Source of the DNA: Flagellimonas olearia
GTDB lineage: Bacteria > Bacteroidota > Bacteroidia > Flavobacteriales > Flavobacteriaceae
Assembly: GCF_009184425.1 (NCBI RefSeq)
Contig: NZ_WELG01000002.1
Coordinates: 744,001 to 808,000 of the forward strand
Length of the DNA: 64,000 nt
Direction of reading: 5' to 3'
The notes beneath the pieces are model-generated. The model worked only from the letters and a program-made list of their open reading frames with translations. It was not told the DNA's origin and made no database searches. Both the position numbers and the translations under genes were made by a program. This document shows, in pieces, positions 25,855 to 35,105 of this stretch; within the stretch, counting starts at the first letter, position 1; each line of letters begins with the position of its first letter.

Positions 25855-26607
25855 ATGGCAGATTTTATAAAACTGGCAGTACTGTTCTGTTTGTTTTGTC
25901 CGAATCTGTTTGCACAACGCATACAGCCAGATTCCCTAGAACAAAACATCAATTCCGAGTTCAATTACAAAAAACTGATCATCCCCACCGCTCTGATAAG
26001 TTATGGGTTCATAGGTCTTGAAAGTGACGGCATCAAACGCTTTAATCTACAAATGAGGAGCGAGATGGATGCACTCCGGGACAGAGGCACCTATATAGAT
26101 GACTATAGCCAATACGTTCCCATGGTGTCCGTATATGCCTTGAATGCAATGGGAGTCAAGGGGAAGCATAATTTTAAGGATAGGACCATCGCCTTGGGCA
26201 CCGCATATGTGATCATGGGGGCTACGGTGCAAGGCCTCAAGAGACTAACCGCCATCCAAAGACCGGATGGAACCGCGTATAACGCATTTCCTTCGGGCCA
26301 TACGGCAACCGCTTTTATGGCCGCGGAATTTTTGAATCAGGAATTCGGTGAAGTGTCCGTTTGGTATGGAATATCGGGATATTTGGTGGCGGCATGTACC
26401 GGCTTTCTTCGGATGTACAACAACCGACATTGGTTTACCGATGTGGTCACTGGAGCTGGCATTGGGATTTTGAGCACAAAACTGGCTTATCAAATCACTC
26501 CTTTTGTAAAAAAAATGGTGTTTGGGGATAACGATTTTTTTAAAGGCATCAAGATAGATTTCCATGGAGGGGAAACGTTTGGGGTGGTATTATCCGCATC
26601 GTTTTAA
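25855..26607 (+). CDS. PAP2 family phosphatase, exported or membrane-bound
   Basis: PAP2 enzymes remove phosphate from lipids such as phosphatidic acid or undecaprenyl pyrophosphate. The 250-residue protein has a signal-like N-terminus (FIKLAVLFCLFCPNLFAQ) and the three phosphatase motifs: KRLTAIQRPDG, FPSGHTATAF and GFLRMYNNRHWFTDVVTGAGIG (catalytic His residues in the second and third). The C-terminus ends in a beta-strand-like SASF. Its stop overlaps the end of the convergent brnQ-like gene by 4 bases. Confidence 0.92.
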   Translation: MADFIKLAVLFCLFCPNLFAQRIQPDSLEQNINSEFNYKKLIIPTALISYGFIGLESDGIKRFNLQMRSEMDALRDRGTYIDDYSQYVPMVSVYALNAMGVKGKHNFKDRTIALGTAYVIMGATVQGLKRLTAIQRPDGTAYNAFPSGHTATAFMAAEFLNQEFGEVSVWYGISGYLVAACTGFLRMYNNRHWFTDVVTGAGIGILSTKLAYQITPFVKKMVFGDNDFFKGIKIDFHGGETFGVVLSASF

Positions 26608-27893
26608 GAAACGGAATTTTGACCATTCAATTTTTTCTGAAACAGATTGGATATCACAAAAACCACTATAGCGGGAAGTACCCAACCCAATTGATAGTTG
26701 ATCAAGGGCAACCATTCAGTGTATGGTCCTATTGTAGAACTTAATCCCACACTTCCCAAAAAATCCGGAACACTAAAAATCACGGTGGTGACCACCACCC
26801 AACGAAACACCCAAGGTGTGGCAAGTTTTTCCGGGACAACATTCAGTAGAATCAATATAATCGTAATGGGATAAATCAGCATAAGGGCCGGAAGTGCCAC
26901 GGCGATGATATAATCCACGTTGAGCTGTCCCATGAGAATCCCTAAAAGACACCCGATGACGGCCGTAATCCGATAGGCCAAAACGGAATCGTTGAATTGA
27001 CCCTTAATAAAATCCGAAGTCCCCGTAACAATGCCAACAGCGGTGGTGAAACAGGCAAGACTCACCAAAAGACTGAGGAACCAATGGGCGGTGCCACCCA
27101 AAGTCTGTAGACTGATACCGCTTAAAAGCGCGGTCCTTGAAATGGATGGGTCAAAGGAGTCGCTAAACACGGCCCCGGTAAAAATGAGTCCGGCATAAAC
27201 CAGGAACAGCCCCAGACCAGCTAAAAATCCGGATTTTCGGATCAGACTTTTTTTGGATTCGAAAGAAGCATCCGTATTCTTTAGATTGATGGAAATGATA
27301 ATGACGGCTCCGACCACAACGGCCCCTATGGCATCAAAAGTTTGGTAACCTTCCAAAATTCCATGACTGAATGGATGTGTTATCTGGGAGGCACTAAAAT
27401 TAAAATCGAATGAAAAAGTGGCCACCATAAAAATAAATAGAAGGATGGCCAAGATGCCCGGGGTGAGCAGTTTGCCCACCAAATCCAAAATTTTGGACCG
27501 GTTTACCACAAAAACATAAACCAACGCAAAGTAGATAACACTGGTAATCCAACTGGGGGTATCCCACATAGGTTGAACGGCCATTTCATGGGTAACTGCG
27601 GCCGTCCTGGGAGAAGGAAGGGCAATGGCAATGGCATAGACCAAATAGCAGTAGACCCAACTGAATACGGGAGATACTTTTTTGGCAAAATCGAACATGG
27701 TGCCCTGCAAGCGGGCATGGGCCAAAATACCCAATAGGGGAATGATGACTGCGGAAAGACAAAACCCCAAGGTGACCAACCACCATAGATTCCCTGAACG
27801 GAATCCCAATTGAGGGGGTAGGATAAGGTTGCCCGCACCAAAAAAGAGGGAGAAAAGGGCAAAGGTGGTAATCGTTAACGATTTTTTGTTCAT
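26604..27893 (-). CDS. brnQ: Branched-chain amino acid transport carrier (BrnQ/LIVCS family)
   Basis: The 429-residue protein has about twelve membrane helices and the LIVCS N-terminus FFGAGNLILPPQLG; such carriers bring in leucine, isoleucine and valine with Na+ or H+. Other family segments are AIALPSPRTAAVTHE and GYQTFDAIGAVVVG. The start at 27893 gives the short positively charged N-terminus MNKKSLTITT expected before helix 1. It is a single gene with a 260-base upstream region. Confidence 0.92.
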   Translation of the reverse strand: MNKKSLTITTFALFSLFFGAGNLILPPQLGFRSGNLWWLVTLGFCLSAVIIPLLGILAHARLQGTMFDFAKKVSPVFSWVYCYLVYAIAIALPSPRTAAVTHEMAVQPMWDTPSWITSVIYFALVYVFVVNRSKILDLVGKLLTPGILAILLFIFMVATFSFDFNFSASQITHPFSHGILEGYQTFDAIGAVVVGAVIIISINLKNTDASFESKKSLIRKSGFLAGLGLFLVYAGLIFTGAVFSDSFDPSISRTALLSGISLQTLGGTAHWFLSLLVSLACFTTAVGIVTGTSDFIKGQFNDSVLAYRITAVIGCLLGILMGQLNVDYIIAVALPALMLIYPITIILILLNVVPEKLATPWVFRWVVVTTVIFSVPDFLGSVGLSSTIGPYTEWLPLINYQLGWVLPAIVVFVISNLFQKKLNGQNSVS

Positions 27894-27978
27894 AAAGTGT
27901 TGATAATATTTTCTTAATGTATTATATTTCGAAAACGCAATTCAACGGAATAAACTGACTTTTTGCCGATTAACGTGT

Positions 27979-27993
27979 ATTTCATCGAAAAAA
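27979..27993 (+). promoter_or_regulatory. Shared motif ATTTCATCGAAAAAA, copy 1
   Basis: The 15-base motif also occurs identically at 43838-43852. Both copies are preceded by GTGT and followed some 20-40 bases later by GC(G)TAATAT. It lies 161 bases before the small zinc-ribbon-like gene at 28154 and may also serve brnQ on the other strand. Function unknown. Confidence 0.45.
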
Positions 27994-28153
27994 ACGATTT
28001 GGCGTAATATCCGTAAAATAAAAAGTTATCAACATTCGTTCAAAAAGAAAACCGTTCAACTAAAAACCAACGTATAACAAAAAATTACAGTTAACTAATT
28101 ACGGCATTTTTTCGATTCCCCAAATCGCATGTGCTTTCCAAACAACACCGACT

Positions 28154-28408
28154 ATGAAGACTCCCTCCTCACAACATGGCAACAAATTCTCCTCATTCTT
28201 CTGCAACCTTTTTGGACACCACTACACGGTTTCCAAAAAAGTGACCCAACACATTAAGGAATACAAATGTATCCATTGCCAAAAACAGGTCACTACCGAT
28301 GTAAGCGGCAAACTTTCGGCCCTTACGCCCCAAATGCAGGAAATCAACAGCACATTGGAAGATATGTATAGAAAAAGAAGAAGTAGGGTGGTGCACCAAG
28401 TGGCATAA
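28154..28408 (+). CDS. Small protein with CxxC zinc-ribbon-like motif, unknown function
   Basis: The 84-residue product carries FCNLFGHHY and YKCIHCQKQV, giving Cys-His and CxxC pairs that could hold one zinc ion, followed by a helical tail (QMQEINSTLEDMYRKRRSR). This resembles small flavobacterial proteins of unknown role and, loosely, DUF1660-type prophage proteins. It is a single gene with a leader of more than 100 bases. Confidence 0.65.
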   Translation: MKTPSSQHGNKFSSFFCNLFGHHYTVSKKVTQHIKEYKCIHCQKQVTTDVSGKLSALTPQMQEINSTLEDMYRKRRSRVVHQVA

Positions 28409-28528
28409 CCCTTTTTTCTTTTAAGGAAAACATTGCTTATCCCGGAAACTTAAGTAAGTACCTACGGCTATCGGTTGCGTGCCCCAAGACCATGAAGTGG
28501 ATACCCTTGATTTTCGGGATTTTTTGTA

Positions 28529-29575
28529 CTATCCATTGAAGGAGTTCCAGCCTTGGGCCGTCAATGGAATTTTAGTTTTGGCACGGGTCACCAAATGGGC
28601 CCCTTCGCTCTTTTGGGTCATATGCCCGATCACGGTCAGGTTGGGATTGGCCTTGATCTTTGGATAATCCCCTTGGTCCACGGTGAACAATAGCTCATAA
28701 TCTTCACCACCTCCCAAAGCAATCATGGTGCTGTCCATTTTAAATTCTTCAGCAGTTGAAATAACGGTAGGGTCCAATGGAATTTGGTCTTCAAAAAGGT
28801 TACAGCCCACCTCGCCCCTTTTGCATAAATGCAGAATCTCCGATGAAAGTCCATCACTGATGTCGATCATGGAAGTTGGTTTCACCTCCAATTTTTTAAG
28901 CAGCTCCACCACGTCTTTTCTGGCTTCAGGTTTTAGTTGTCGCTCCACGATGTAGGAGTAGGGCTCCAGATCGGGTTGACTGTTGGGATTCACTTTGAAC
29001 ACTTCTTTTTCACGTTCCAACACTTGCAGTCCCAAATAGGCTCCTCCCAAATCGCCACTCACCACTAATAAATCATTGGCCTTGCTTCCCTTTCGGTAAA
29101 CAATATCCTTTTCATCGGCTACACCCAAGGCAGTGACACTAATGATCATACCCTTGTTGGAAGAGGTGGTATCCCCACCCACAAGGTCCACATCGTATAT
29201 TTTACAGGCTGTGGCGACACCTTCATAGAATTCCTCAAGTGCTTCCAAAGGAAACCGATTGGAAACCGCAATGGAAACAGTCACCTGGGTGGCCATGGCA
29301 TTCATAGCATAGATATCGGACAGGTTTACTATCACCGATTTGTACCCCAAATGTTTCAAGGGCATATAGCTTAAATCAAAATGGACGCCCTCTACCAACA
29401 TATCGGTGGAAACCACAGTTTTTTTATCTGCAAAATCCAGAACAGCGGCATCATCACCAATACCCATTAATGATGAAGGCTGGTTCAGTTTAAAATTTTG
29501 GGTAAGGTGGTCAATGAGGCCAAACTCTCCCATTTCCTCCAAGGATGTGCGCTGCGGATTCTTATCTTCTATCAT
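28529..29575 (-). CDS. thiL: Thiamine-monophosphate kinase ThiL
   Basis: ThiL phosphorylates thiamine monophosphate to the active cofactor thiamine diphosphate. The 348-residue protein has the family motifs GIGDDAAVLDF (about residues 40-50), STDMLVEGVHFD, DVDLVGGDTTSS and IDISDGLSSEI. The ATG at 29575 lies only 5 bases downstream of a TACTTTTG -7 box (29587-29580 on the minus strand), so its mRNA may be nearly leaderless. It is divergent from the choice-of-anchor B lipoprotein gene. Confidence 0.95.
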   Translation of the reverse strand: MIEDKNPQRTSLEEMGEFGLIDHLTQNFKLNQPSSLMGIGDDAAVLDFADKKTVVSTDMLVEGVHFDLSYMPLKHLGYKSVIVNLSDIYAMNAMATQVTVSIAVSNRFPLEALEEFYEGVATACKIYDVDLVGGDTTSSNKGMIISVTALGVADEKDIVYRKGSKANDLLVVSGDLGGAYLGLQVLEREKEVFKVNPNSQPDLEPYSYIVERQLKPEARKDVVELLKKLEVKPTSMIDISDGLSSEILHLCKRGEVGCNLFEDQIPLDPTVISTAEEFKMDSTMIALGGGEDYELLFTVDQGDYPKIKANPNLTVIGHMTQKSEGAHLVTRAKTKIPLTAQGWNSFNG

Positions 29576-29639
29576 GGGGCAAAAGTAAACAGGATAATTA
29601 TAAATTGTATCTTTAGTAGAGACTTAAAATTGCTATGTT

Positions 29640-30908
29640 ATGGCCAGTAAAGCTATTTTACCGCTTTTGGCGATTTTATTTTTTATGGGGTGCTCCAGCG
29701 ACAATGGAACCGGAATTCCCAACAATGATCAAAATGGAGGAAACGGGGGCGATGGTCCAAATGTTGGAACCGGAGTAGTGACCCGCGGTTTTTCGGCTTG
29801 TGAAGGAGGTATGGCCGATGTGTACCCTTGCCAAGGATACGACCTACTTTTTCAGATGGATTTAGATGCTTTTGCCGCCGCCAAGGGCAACGATATTTGG
29901 GGTTGGACCGATACGACCACGGGAAATGAATATGCCTTGGTGGGTCTGGACAATGGTACGGCATTTGTGGACATCACCGATTCGGAAAATCCAATGTATT
30001 TGGGAAAACTGTTGACCGCTACCGTGGCAAGTTCTTGGCGGGACTTAAAGGTATATGGCGATTTTGTTTTTACCGTTTCCGAAGCAAGTAATCACGGCAT
30101 GCAGGTTTTTGATTTGAAAAGATTGCGAGACGTGACTGAACCTCCGGTTGAATTTACCGCTGATGCCCGATACACAGGAATTGGAAATGCCCACAATGTG
30201 GTAATCAATGAAACCATGGGATTTGCCTACCCCGTGGGAACCGCCCGAAATGATGCCTTTAACGGTGGCGTACATTTCATTGACATACAGAATCCCTTAA
30301 ACCCTAATGGTGTGGGAGGCTACGGAGCCAATGGGTACACTCATGACGCCCAGGTGGTTACCTATAATGGGCCGGATATGGATTATGCGGGACGCGAAAT
30401 CTTTATCGGGGCCAATGAAAGTCAAATTGCCCTAGTGGACATTACGGATAAATCCAACCCTGTTGAAATAGGGACCTTGACCTACCCCAACATCGGATAT
30501 ACCCATCAAGGTTGGTTTACTGAGGACCAGCGCTACTTTATTTTGGGAGACGAGTTGGATGAGGTGGATTTTGGTTTTGATTCCAGAACCCTTGTTTTTG
30601 ATTTTTCCGATTTGGACAATCCTGTCTTGCATACCACCTATTTGGGCCCGACCGGCGCTATTGATCATAATGGATATGTGTTGGGCGATGAGTTTTTCTT
30701 GGCCAATTATACAGCAGGAATGCGGGTGTTGGATATTACTTCCATTGCTTCCGGAACCATTACCGAAAAAGCATTCTTTGACACCTATCCTTCCAATAAC
30801 ACTGCTGGGTTCAATGGGGTATGGAGTGTTTATCCCTTTTTTGAAAGCGGTAAGATTCTTATCAACGACATCAATTCTGGATTGTTTGTAGTTCAAAAAT
30901 CAAATTAG
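29640..30908 (+). CDS. Choice-of-anchor B family lipoprotein with LVIVD-type repeats
   Basis: The 422-residue protein has a lipoprotein signal with lipobox FMGC (Cys about 18) and a Gly/Asn-rich linker. It then has beta-propeller-like LVIVD repeats (NEYALVGLDNGTAFVDI, GAVHFIDI-like and SQIALVDITDKSNPVEIG) and the family end FFLANYTAGMRVLDIT. These proteins are surface-exposed in Bacteroidetes; their function is unknown. The next gene starts 3 bases after its stop, so the two lipoproteins are one operon. Confidence 0.88.
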   Translation: MASKAILPLLAILFFMGCSSDNGTGIPNNDQNGGNGGDGPNVGTGVVTRGFSACEGGMADVYPCQGYDLLFQMDLDAFAAAKGNDIWGWTDTTTGNEYALVGLDNGTAFVDITDSENPMYLGKLLTATVASSWRDLKVYGDFVFTVSEASNHGMQVFDLKRLRDVTEPPVEFTADARYTGIGNAHNVVINETMGFAYPVGTARNDAFNGGVHFIDIQNPLNPNGVGGYGANGYTHDAQVVTYNGPDMDYAGREIFIGANESQIALVDITDKSNPVEIGTLTYPNIGYTHQGWFTEDQRYFILGDELDEVDFGFDSRTLVFDFSDLDNPVLHTTYLGPTGAIDHNGYVLGDEFFLANYTAGMRVLDITSIASGTITEKAFFDTYPSNNTAGFNGVWSVYPFFESGKILINDINSGLFVVQKSN

Positions 30909-30911
30909 GCC

Positions 30912-32255
30912 ATGAAGAAAGCCATCCCAATTTTTCTTGTACTGTGTTTTTGGTCTTGCTTGGAGGATGATTACACCATGGACCAAAACATGGAACCTCC
31001 TTTCTTGGGAGAAGTGCAATGGATAAAAAGTTTTGGAGGCTCTGGGGAAGATACCGGGCGTTCCATCATCCAGACCATGGATGGAGGATATGCCATTTTG
31101 GGATACAGCAATAGCACGGATGGGGATTTGGAAGGCAAGAGCTTGGCGGTAAATGATTATTGGCTGTTGAAATTGGACGCTGAAGGCAACCTTCAATGGA
31201 GTAAGACCTATGGAGGTAGCAAGGATGACCTTGGCCAGGCGGTGATCCAGACCACCGATGGAGGATATGCCATTGTGGGCTATGCCATGAGTGATGATGG
31301 CGATGGGAGCAATAACGAAGGCTTTCATGACAACTGGATCTTGCGATTGGATGCCAATGGCTCTATTTTATGGGAACAAAGTTTTGGTTTTTCAGGGCAT
31401 GATCATTGCTATGATGTGGTCCAGACCGATGACGGCGGTTTCTTTTTTGCTGGATTTTTGGATGTGACCCAATCCAATGGCGAGGGCAACTTCGGAAAAG
31501 GGAGCAACTACCTTACCCGTCATGGAGTGGGTGAGTTTTGGGGAACAAAAATAGATGCGGATGGCAATCTACAATGGCGACGCTATTTCGGGGGAACCAA
31601 TAACGATAGGGCCCACGGGGTGGTGCAGGCCAATGATGGTGGATTTGTCATGGCCGGTTTTTCGGAAAGTGATGATTTTGATATCTCAAACACCAAGGGC
31701 AGCTATGATTTTTGGGTGATAAAAGTGGATGCGAATGGAACCTTGCTCTGGGAAAAATCCTTTGGGGGGACAGGGATAGAGGTGTCCAACGATATTGTCA
31801 AAACTCCAGATGGGGCATATGCCATAGTGGGACATACCTTTAGCACGGATACCGATGTTTCCCGCAACAATGGAGGTTCCGATGTCTGGCTCATCAAAAT
31901 AGATGATAATGGGAATTTGCTTTGGGAAAAGACCTTTGGGGGAACCGAATTTGATGACGCCAATGGTTTGGCAGTCACAAAAGAGGGCGGTTTTGTGATT
32001 GCTGGAAATTCAAAAAGCACCGATGGCGATGCTACCGAAAACCAAGGGGAAAATGATGTTTGGATCATTAAGAGCGATGCGCAAGGAAATCTCATCTATC
32101 AAAAAACCTTTGGCGGGTCCAATTTGGACTTTGGTTTTAGCGTAGTGGAAAGCACTGATGGAGGGTTGGTCTTGGTCGGCGATGCGGCTAGTACCGACTT
32201 TTCTGGAATTGATTCCAAAGGCATGACCGATCTTGTGGTCATCAAAATAAAATAA
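30912..32255 (+). CDS. Lipoprotein with seven tandem W-FGG-DGGY repeats
   Basis: After a lipobox FWSC signal, the 447-residue protein consists of seven repeats of about 60 residues. Each contains W-x-K-S/T-F-G-G, then a V/I-Q-T-x-D-G-G-Y/F unit and a D-x-W-x-x-K-x-D-x-x-G-N segment (for example WIKSFGGSGEDT and TMDGGYAILGYS). Seven units suggest a seven-bladed beta-propeller. No enzymatic residues are evident; calcium-binding-like Asp clusters (STDGD) recur. It is co-transcribed with the choice-of-anchor B lipoprotein. Confidence 0.85.
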   Translation: MKKAIPIFLVLCFWSCLEDDYTMDQNMEPPFLGEVQWIKSFGGSGEDTGRSIIQTMDGGYAILGYSNSTDGDLEGKSLAVNDYWLLKLDAEGNLQWSKTYGGSKDDLGQAVIQTTDGGYAIVGYAMSDDGDGSNNEGFHDNWILRLDANGSILWEQSFGFSGHDHCYDVVQTDDGGFFFAGFLDVTQSNGEGNFGKGSNYLTRHGVGEFWGTKIDADGNLQWRRYFGGTNNDRAHGVVQANDGGFVMAGFSESDDFDISNTKGSYDFWVIKVDANGTLLWEKSFGGTGIEVSNDIVKTPDGAYAIVGHTFSTDTDVSRNNGGSDVWLIKIDDNGNLLWEKTFGGTEFDDANGLAVTKEGGFVIAGNSKSTDGDATENQGENDVWIIKSDAQGNLIYQKTFGGSNLDFGFSVVESTDGGLVLVGDAASTDFSGIDSKGMTDLVVIKIK

Positions 32256-32337
32256 GCCTTTTGGTTCCATAGAAAACCCCTATGGGCATATTCGTTATTA
32301 TAATGTTAGGATGTATGGTAAAACCCTACAGATACAG

Positions 32338-32345
32338 TATATTTG
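32338..32345 (+). promoter_or_regulatory. Candidate -7 box of the suf operon
   Basis: TATATTTG matches TAnnTTTG and lies 28 bases before the sufA-like ATG. The -33 region contains only a weak TGG. It would drive the whole suf operon. Confidence 0.5.
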
Positions 32346-32373
32346 TAGGCTATTTAGAACAAATCCAGTTAAG

Positions 32374-32703
32374 ATGATCAAAGTTTCGGAAACAGCCAAG
32401 CAGAAAGTCGTGACGCTCATGACCGAGGAAGGTTTTGATGCCAATACCGACTTTGTGCGCGTAGGCGTAAAAAGTGGAGGGTGCAGCGGTTTGTCCTATG
32501 AATTGAAGTTTGACAAAACCGCTTCGGACACCGATAAAGTTTTTGAGGATAATGCCGTGCGCATCATTGTGGACAAAAAGAGTTTTTTGTACCTGGTGGG
32601 CACCACCTTGGAATATTCAGGAGGACTGAACGGGAAAGGCTTTGTCTTTAACAATCCCAATGCCCAGCGCACTTGCGGTTGTGGGGAAAGTTTTTCTTTA
32701 TAA
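32374..32703 (+). CDS. sufA: HesB/IscA/SufA iron-sulfur carrier protein
   Basis: A-type carriers pass assembled Fe-S clusters to target proteins. The 109-residue protein (MIKVSETAKQKVVTLM) has the three conserved cysteines: Cys about 37 in SGGCSGLSYEL and the CGCG pair about 101 and 103 near the C-terminus. The upstream frame to 32311 overlaps the promoter, so the ATG at 32374 is chosen. It is the first gene of the suf operon and directly precedes sufB; sufA is used by position. Confidence 0.93.
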   Translation: MIKVSETAKQKVVTLMTEEGFDANTDFVRVGVKSGGCSGLSYELKFDKTASDTDKVFEDNAVRIIVDKKSFLYLVGTTLEYSGGLNGKGFVFNNPNAQRTCGCGESFSL

Positions 32704-32747
32704 TTGAATTGATAATTGGCCATTGCCAATTGACTTATTGACAGAAC

Positions 32748-34193
32748 ATGGCGTATACAGAGGAAGAATTAAAAAAAGAGCTGGAAACCAAGGAATATGA
32801 GTATGGTTTCTACACAGATATAGAATCGGACACCCTGCCCAAGGGCCTGAACGAGGAAATCGTCATTGCCATTTCCAAAAAGAAGGAAGAGCCGGATTGG
32901 ATGACGGAATGGCGCTTGGAAGCTTTCAAGGCCTGGAAGGAAATGGAAGAGCCGGAATGGGCCAACGTGACCTATAAAAAACCCGATTTTCAGGATATTT
33001 CCTATTATTCGGCACCCAATAAAAAACCCAAGTACAACAGCTTGGATGAGGTTGATCCAGAGTTGTTGGACACCTTCAAGAAGTTGGGAATCTCGGTGGA
33101 CGAGCAAAAAAAATTGGCTGGTGTTGCTGTGGATATCGTTATGGACTCCGTTTCTGTGGCCACAACCTTCAAGAAAACCTTGGCCGAAAAGGGAATTATC
33201 TTTTGTTCCATTTCCGAAGCCATCCAGGAACACCCTGAGTTGGTAAAGAAATACATCGGAACAGTCGTTCCCAAGAAGGACAACTTTTATGCGGCCTTGA
33301 ACTCAGCGGTATTTTCCGATGGGTCTTTCTGCTACATTCCGAAAGGGGTGAGATGCCCCATGGAACTCTCTACCTATTTCCGAATCAACCAGGCCGGTAC
33401 AGGTCAGTTTGAGCGTACCTTGGTCATTGCCGATGAGGGGAGTTATGTGAGTTATTTGGAAGGTTGTACCGCACCTTCACGGGATGAGAATCAATTGCAC
33501 GCAGCCGTGGTAGAGCTGATAGCAATGGATGATGCCGAAATAAAATATTCAACCGTTCAAAACTGGTTTCCCGGGGACAAGGAAGGCAAAGGTGGGGTTT
33601 TCAACTTTGTGACCAAGCGTGGACTTTGCGAAAAGAACGCCAAAATTTCTTGGACGCAGGTGGAGACAGGATCTGCTGTTACCTGGAAGTATCCTTCCTG
33701 TGTGTTGAAGGGAGATAACTCCATCGGGGAATTCTATTCCATTGCCGTGACCAATAACTTTCAACAAGCGGATACCGGTACCAAGATGATCCACTTGGGC
33801 AAGAATACCAAGAGTACCATTATTTCCAAAGGAATTTCTGCAGGACAGTCCCAAAACAGCTACCGCGGATTGGTGCAGGTGAACAGCCGGGCAGAAAATG
33901 CCAGAAACTTTTCGCAGTGTGATTCCCTTTTGATGGGCAATCGATGTGGGGCACATACCTTCCCGTACATTGAGGCCAAGAACAAGACAGCTCAAATAGA
34001 ACACGAGGCCACGACCAGTAAAATTGGCGAGGACCAGATTTTCTATTGCAACCAACGGGGTATCGACACCGAAAAAGCCATTGCTCTGATCGTGAACGGA
34101 TTCAGCAAAGAGGTGTTGAACAAACTGCCCATGGAATTTGCCGTGGAAGCCCAGAAATTGTTGGAAATCAGTCTGGAAGGATCGGTAGGATAA
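32748..34193 (+). CDS. sufB: Fe-S cluster scaffold subunit SufB
   Basis: SufB forms the SufBC2D scaffold on which Fe-S clusters are built. The 481-residue protein has the family features [23 protein letters not shown], the segment [23 protein letters not shown] and the C-terminal SDS-like [12 protein letters not shown] and HEATTSKI(G)EDQIFY motifs, as in SufB rather than SufD. It follows the sufA-like gene by 44 bases and is separated from sufC by an inserted hydrolase gene. Confidence 0.97.
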   Translation: MAYTEEELKKELETKEYEYGFYTDIESDTLPKGLNEEIVIAISKKKEEPDWMTEWRLEAFKAWKEMEEPEWANVTYKKPDFQDISYYSAPNKKPKYNSLDEVDPELLDTFKKLGISVDEQKKLAGVAVDIVMDSVSVATTFKKTLAEKGIIFCSISEAIQEHPELVKKYIGTVVPKKDNFYAALNSAVFSDGSFCYIPKGVRCPMELSTYFRINQAGTGQFERTLVIADEGSYVSYLEGCTAPSRDENQLHAAVVELIAMDDAEIKYSTVQNWFPGDKEGKGGVFNFVTKRGLCEKNAKISWTQVETGSAVTWKYPSCVLKGDNSIGEFYSIAVTNNFQQADTGTKMIHLGKNTKSTIISKGISAGQSQNSYRGLVQVNSRAENARNFSQCDSLLMGNRCGAHTFPYIEAKNKTAQIEHEATTSKIGEDQIFYCNQRGIDTEKAIALIVNGFSKEVLNKLPMEFAVEAQKLLEISLEGSVG

Positions 34194-34205
34194 TCAAACA
34201 ACACA

Positions 34206-35087
34206 ATGAATATGAAAAAGCTACTTGTACTACTATTGGTTGTTGGCGTATTTTCATGCAAGCAGGCCAAAAAGGAAGCTGCAGAATCGGAACCAGCGGT
34301 GACCGAGGCAGCAAAGCCCGAAGTGAAGCTCTATGCTTTTAGCGGGGGTACTGTAAATGCCAATATGTTGGAGCTCTTTTCACAGGATACCACCTACACG
34401 GGGCAGTCCAAGGAATTTGCCGATGCTTTTTACGTCATCGTTCACCCCAAAGGCACTTTGATGTGGGATGCAGGCCTTCCCGAAAGCTTGGTGGGTCTTC
34501 CAGAGCCCTTTACATCACCTGATGGGGCATTTACCGTTTCCCGAAAAGATTCTGTGGCCAACCAATTGGCCAGGATCGACATGACCGTTGCTGATATTGA
34601 TTTTATTGCATTGTCCCATACCCACTTTGATCATATTGGCCATGCCAACGTATTTGCAGGGTCCACGTGGTTGGTGCAGGAAAAGGAATACGACTTTGTG
34701 ACAAGCGAGGACAATCAAAAGAATAATCCAGACATCTATAATTCTATTAAAGAGCTTACCAAAGTGAAGAAGATCAATGGGGATTACGATGTGTTCGGGG
34801 ATGGAAGTGTGGTAATGAAATTTATGCCGGGCCATACCCCTGGCCATCAAGTGTTGTACTTGGATATGGTGGAGCACGGACCGTTGATGCTTTCTGGGGA
34901 CATGTACCATTTTTACGAGAACCGGGAGTTCCGTAGAGTACCCATTTTCAATTATGATGTGGCCCTCACCAAGAAAAGTATGGGAGAGTTTGAAGCTTTT
35001 GCCGAAGAAAAAGGGGCAAAAGTATATTTACAACACTCCAAGGAAGATTTTGAAAAACTGCCCAAGGCACCCAACTATTTACAATAA
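34206..35087 (+). CDS. Metallo-beta-lactamase fold lipoprotein, AHL-lactonase-like
   Basis: The 293-residue protein has a lipoprotein signal (KKLLVLLLVVGVFSC, Cys about 18) and an Ala/Glu-rich linker. The metallo-hydrolase fold carries the zinc motif LSHTHFDHIGH, a second His in GHTPGHQ and an Asp in LSGDMYHF. The layout matches the N-acyl homoserine lactonase family, but these enzymes have many substrates and the lipid anchor places it in the envelope. It lies 12 bases after sufB and just before sufC, so it is co-transcribed with the cluster-assembly genes although it has no known role there. A start two codons later (MKK) is also possible. Confidence 0.9.
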   Translation: MNMKKLLVLLLVVGVFSCKQAKKEAAESEPAVTEAAKPEVKLYAFSGGTVNANMLELFSQDTTYTGQSKEFADAFYVIVHPKGTLMWDAGLPESLVGLPEPFTSPDGAFTVSRKDSVANQLARIDMTVADIDFIALSHTHFDHIGHANVFAGSTWLVQEKEYDFVTSEDNQKNNPDIYNSIKELTKVKKINGDYDVFGDGSVVMKFMPGHTPGHQVLYLDMVEHGPLMLSGDMYHFYENREFRRVPIFNYDVALTKKSMGEFEAFAEEKGAKVYLQHSKEDFEKLPKAPNYLQ

Positions 35088-35105
35088 TATTTGAAGAAGA
35101 ACAGA

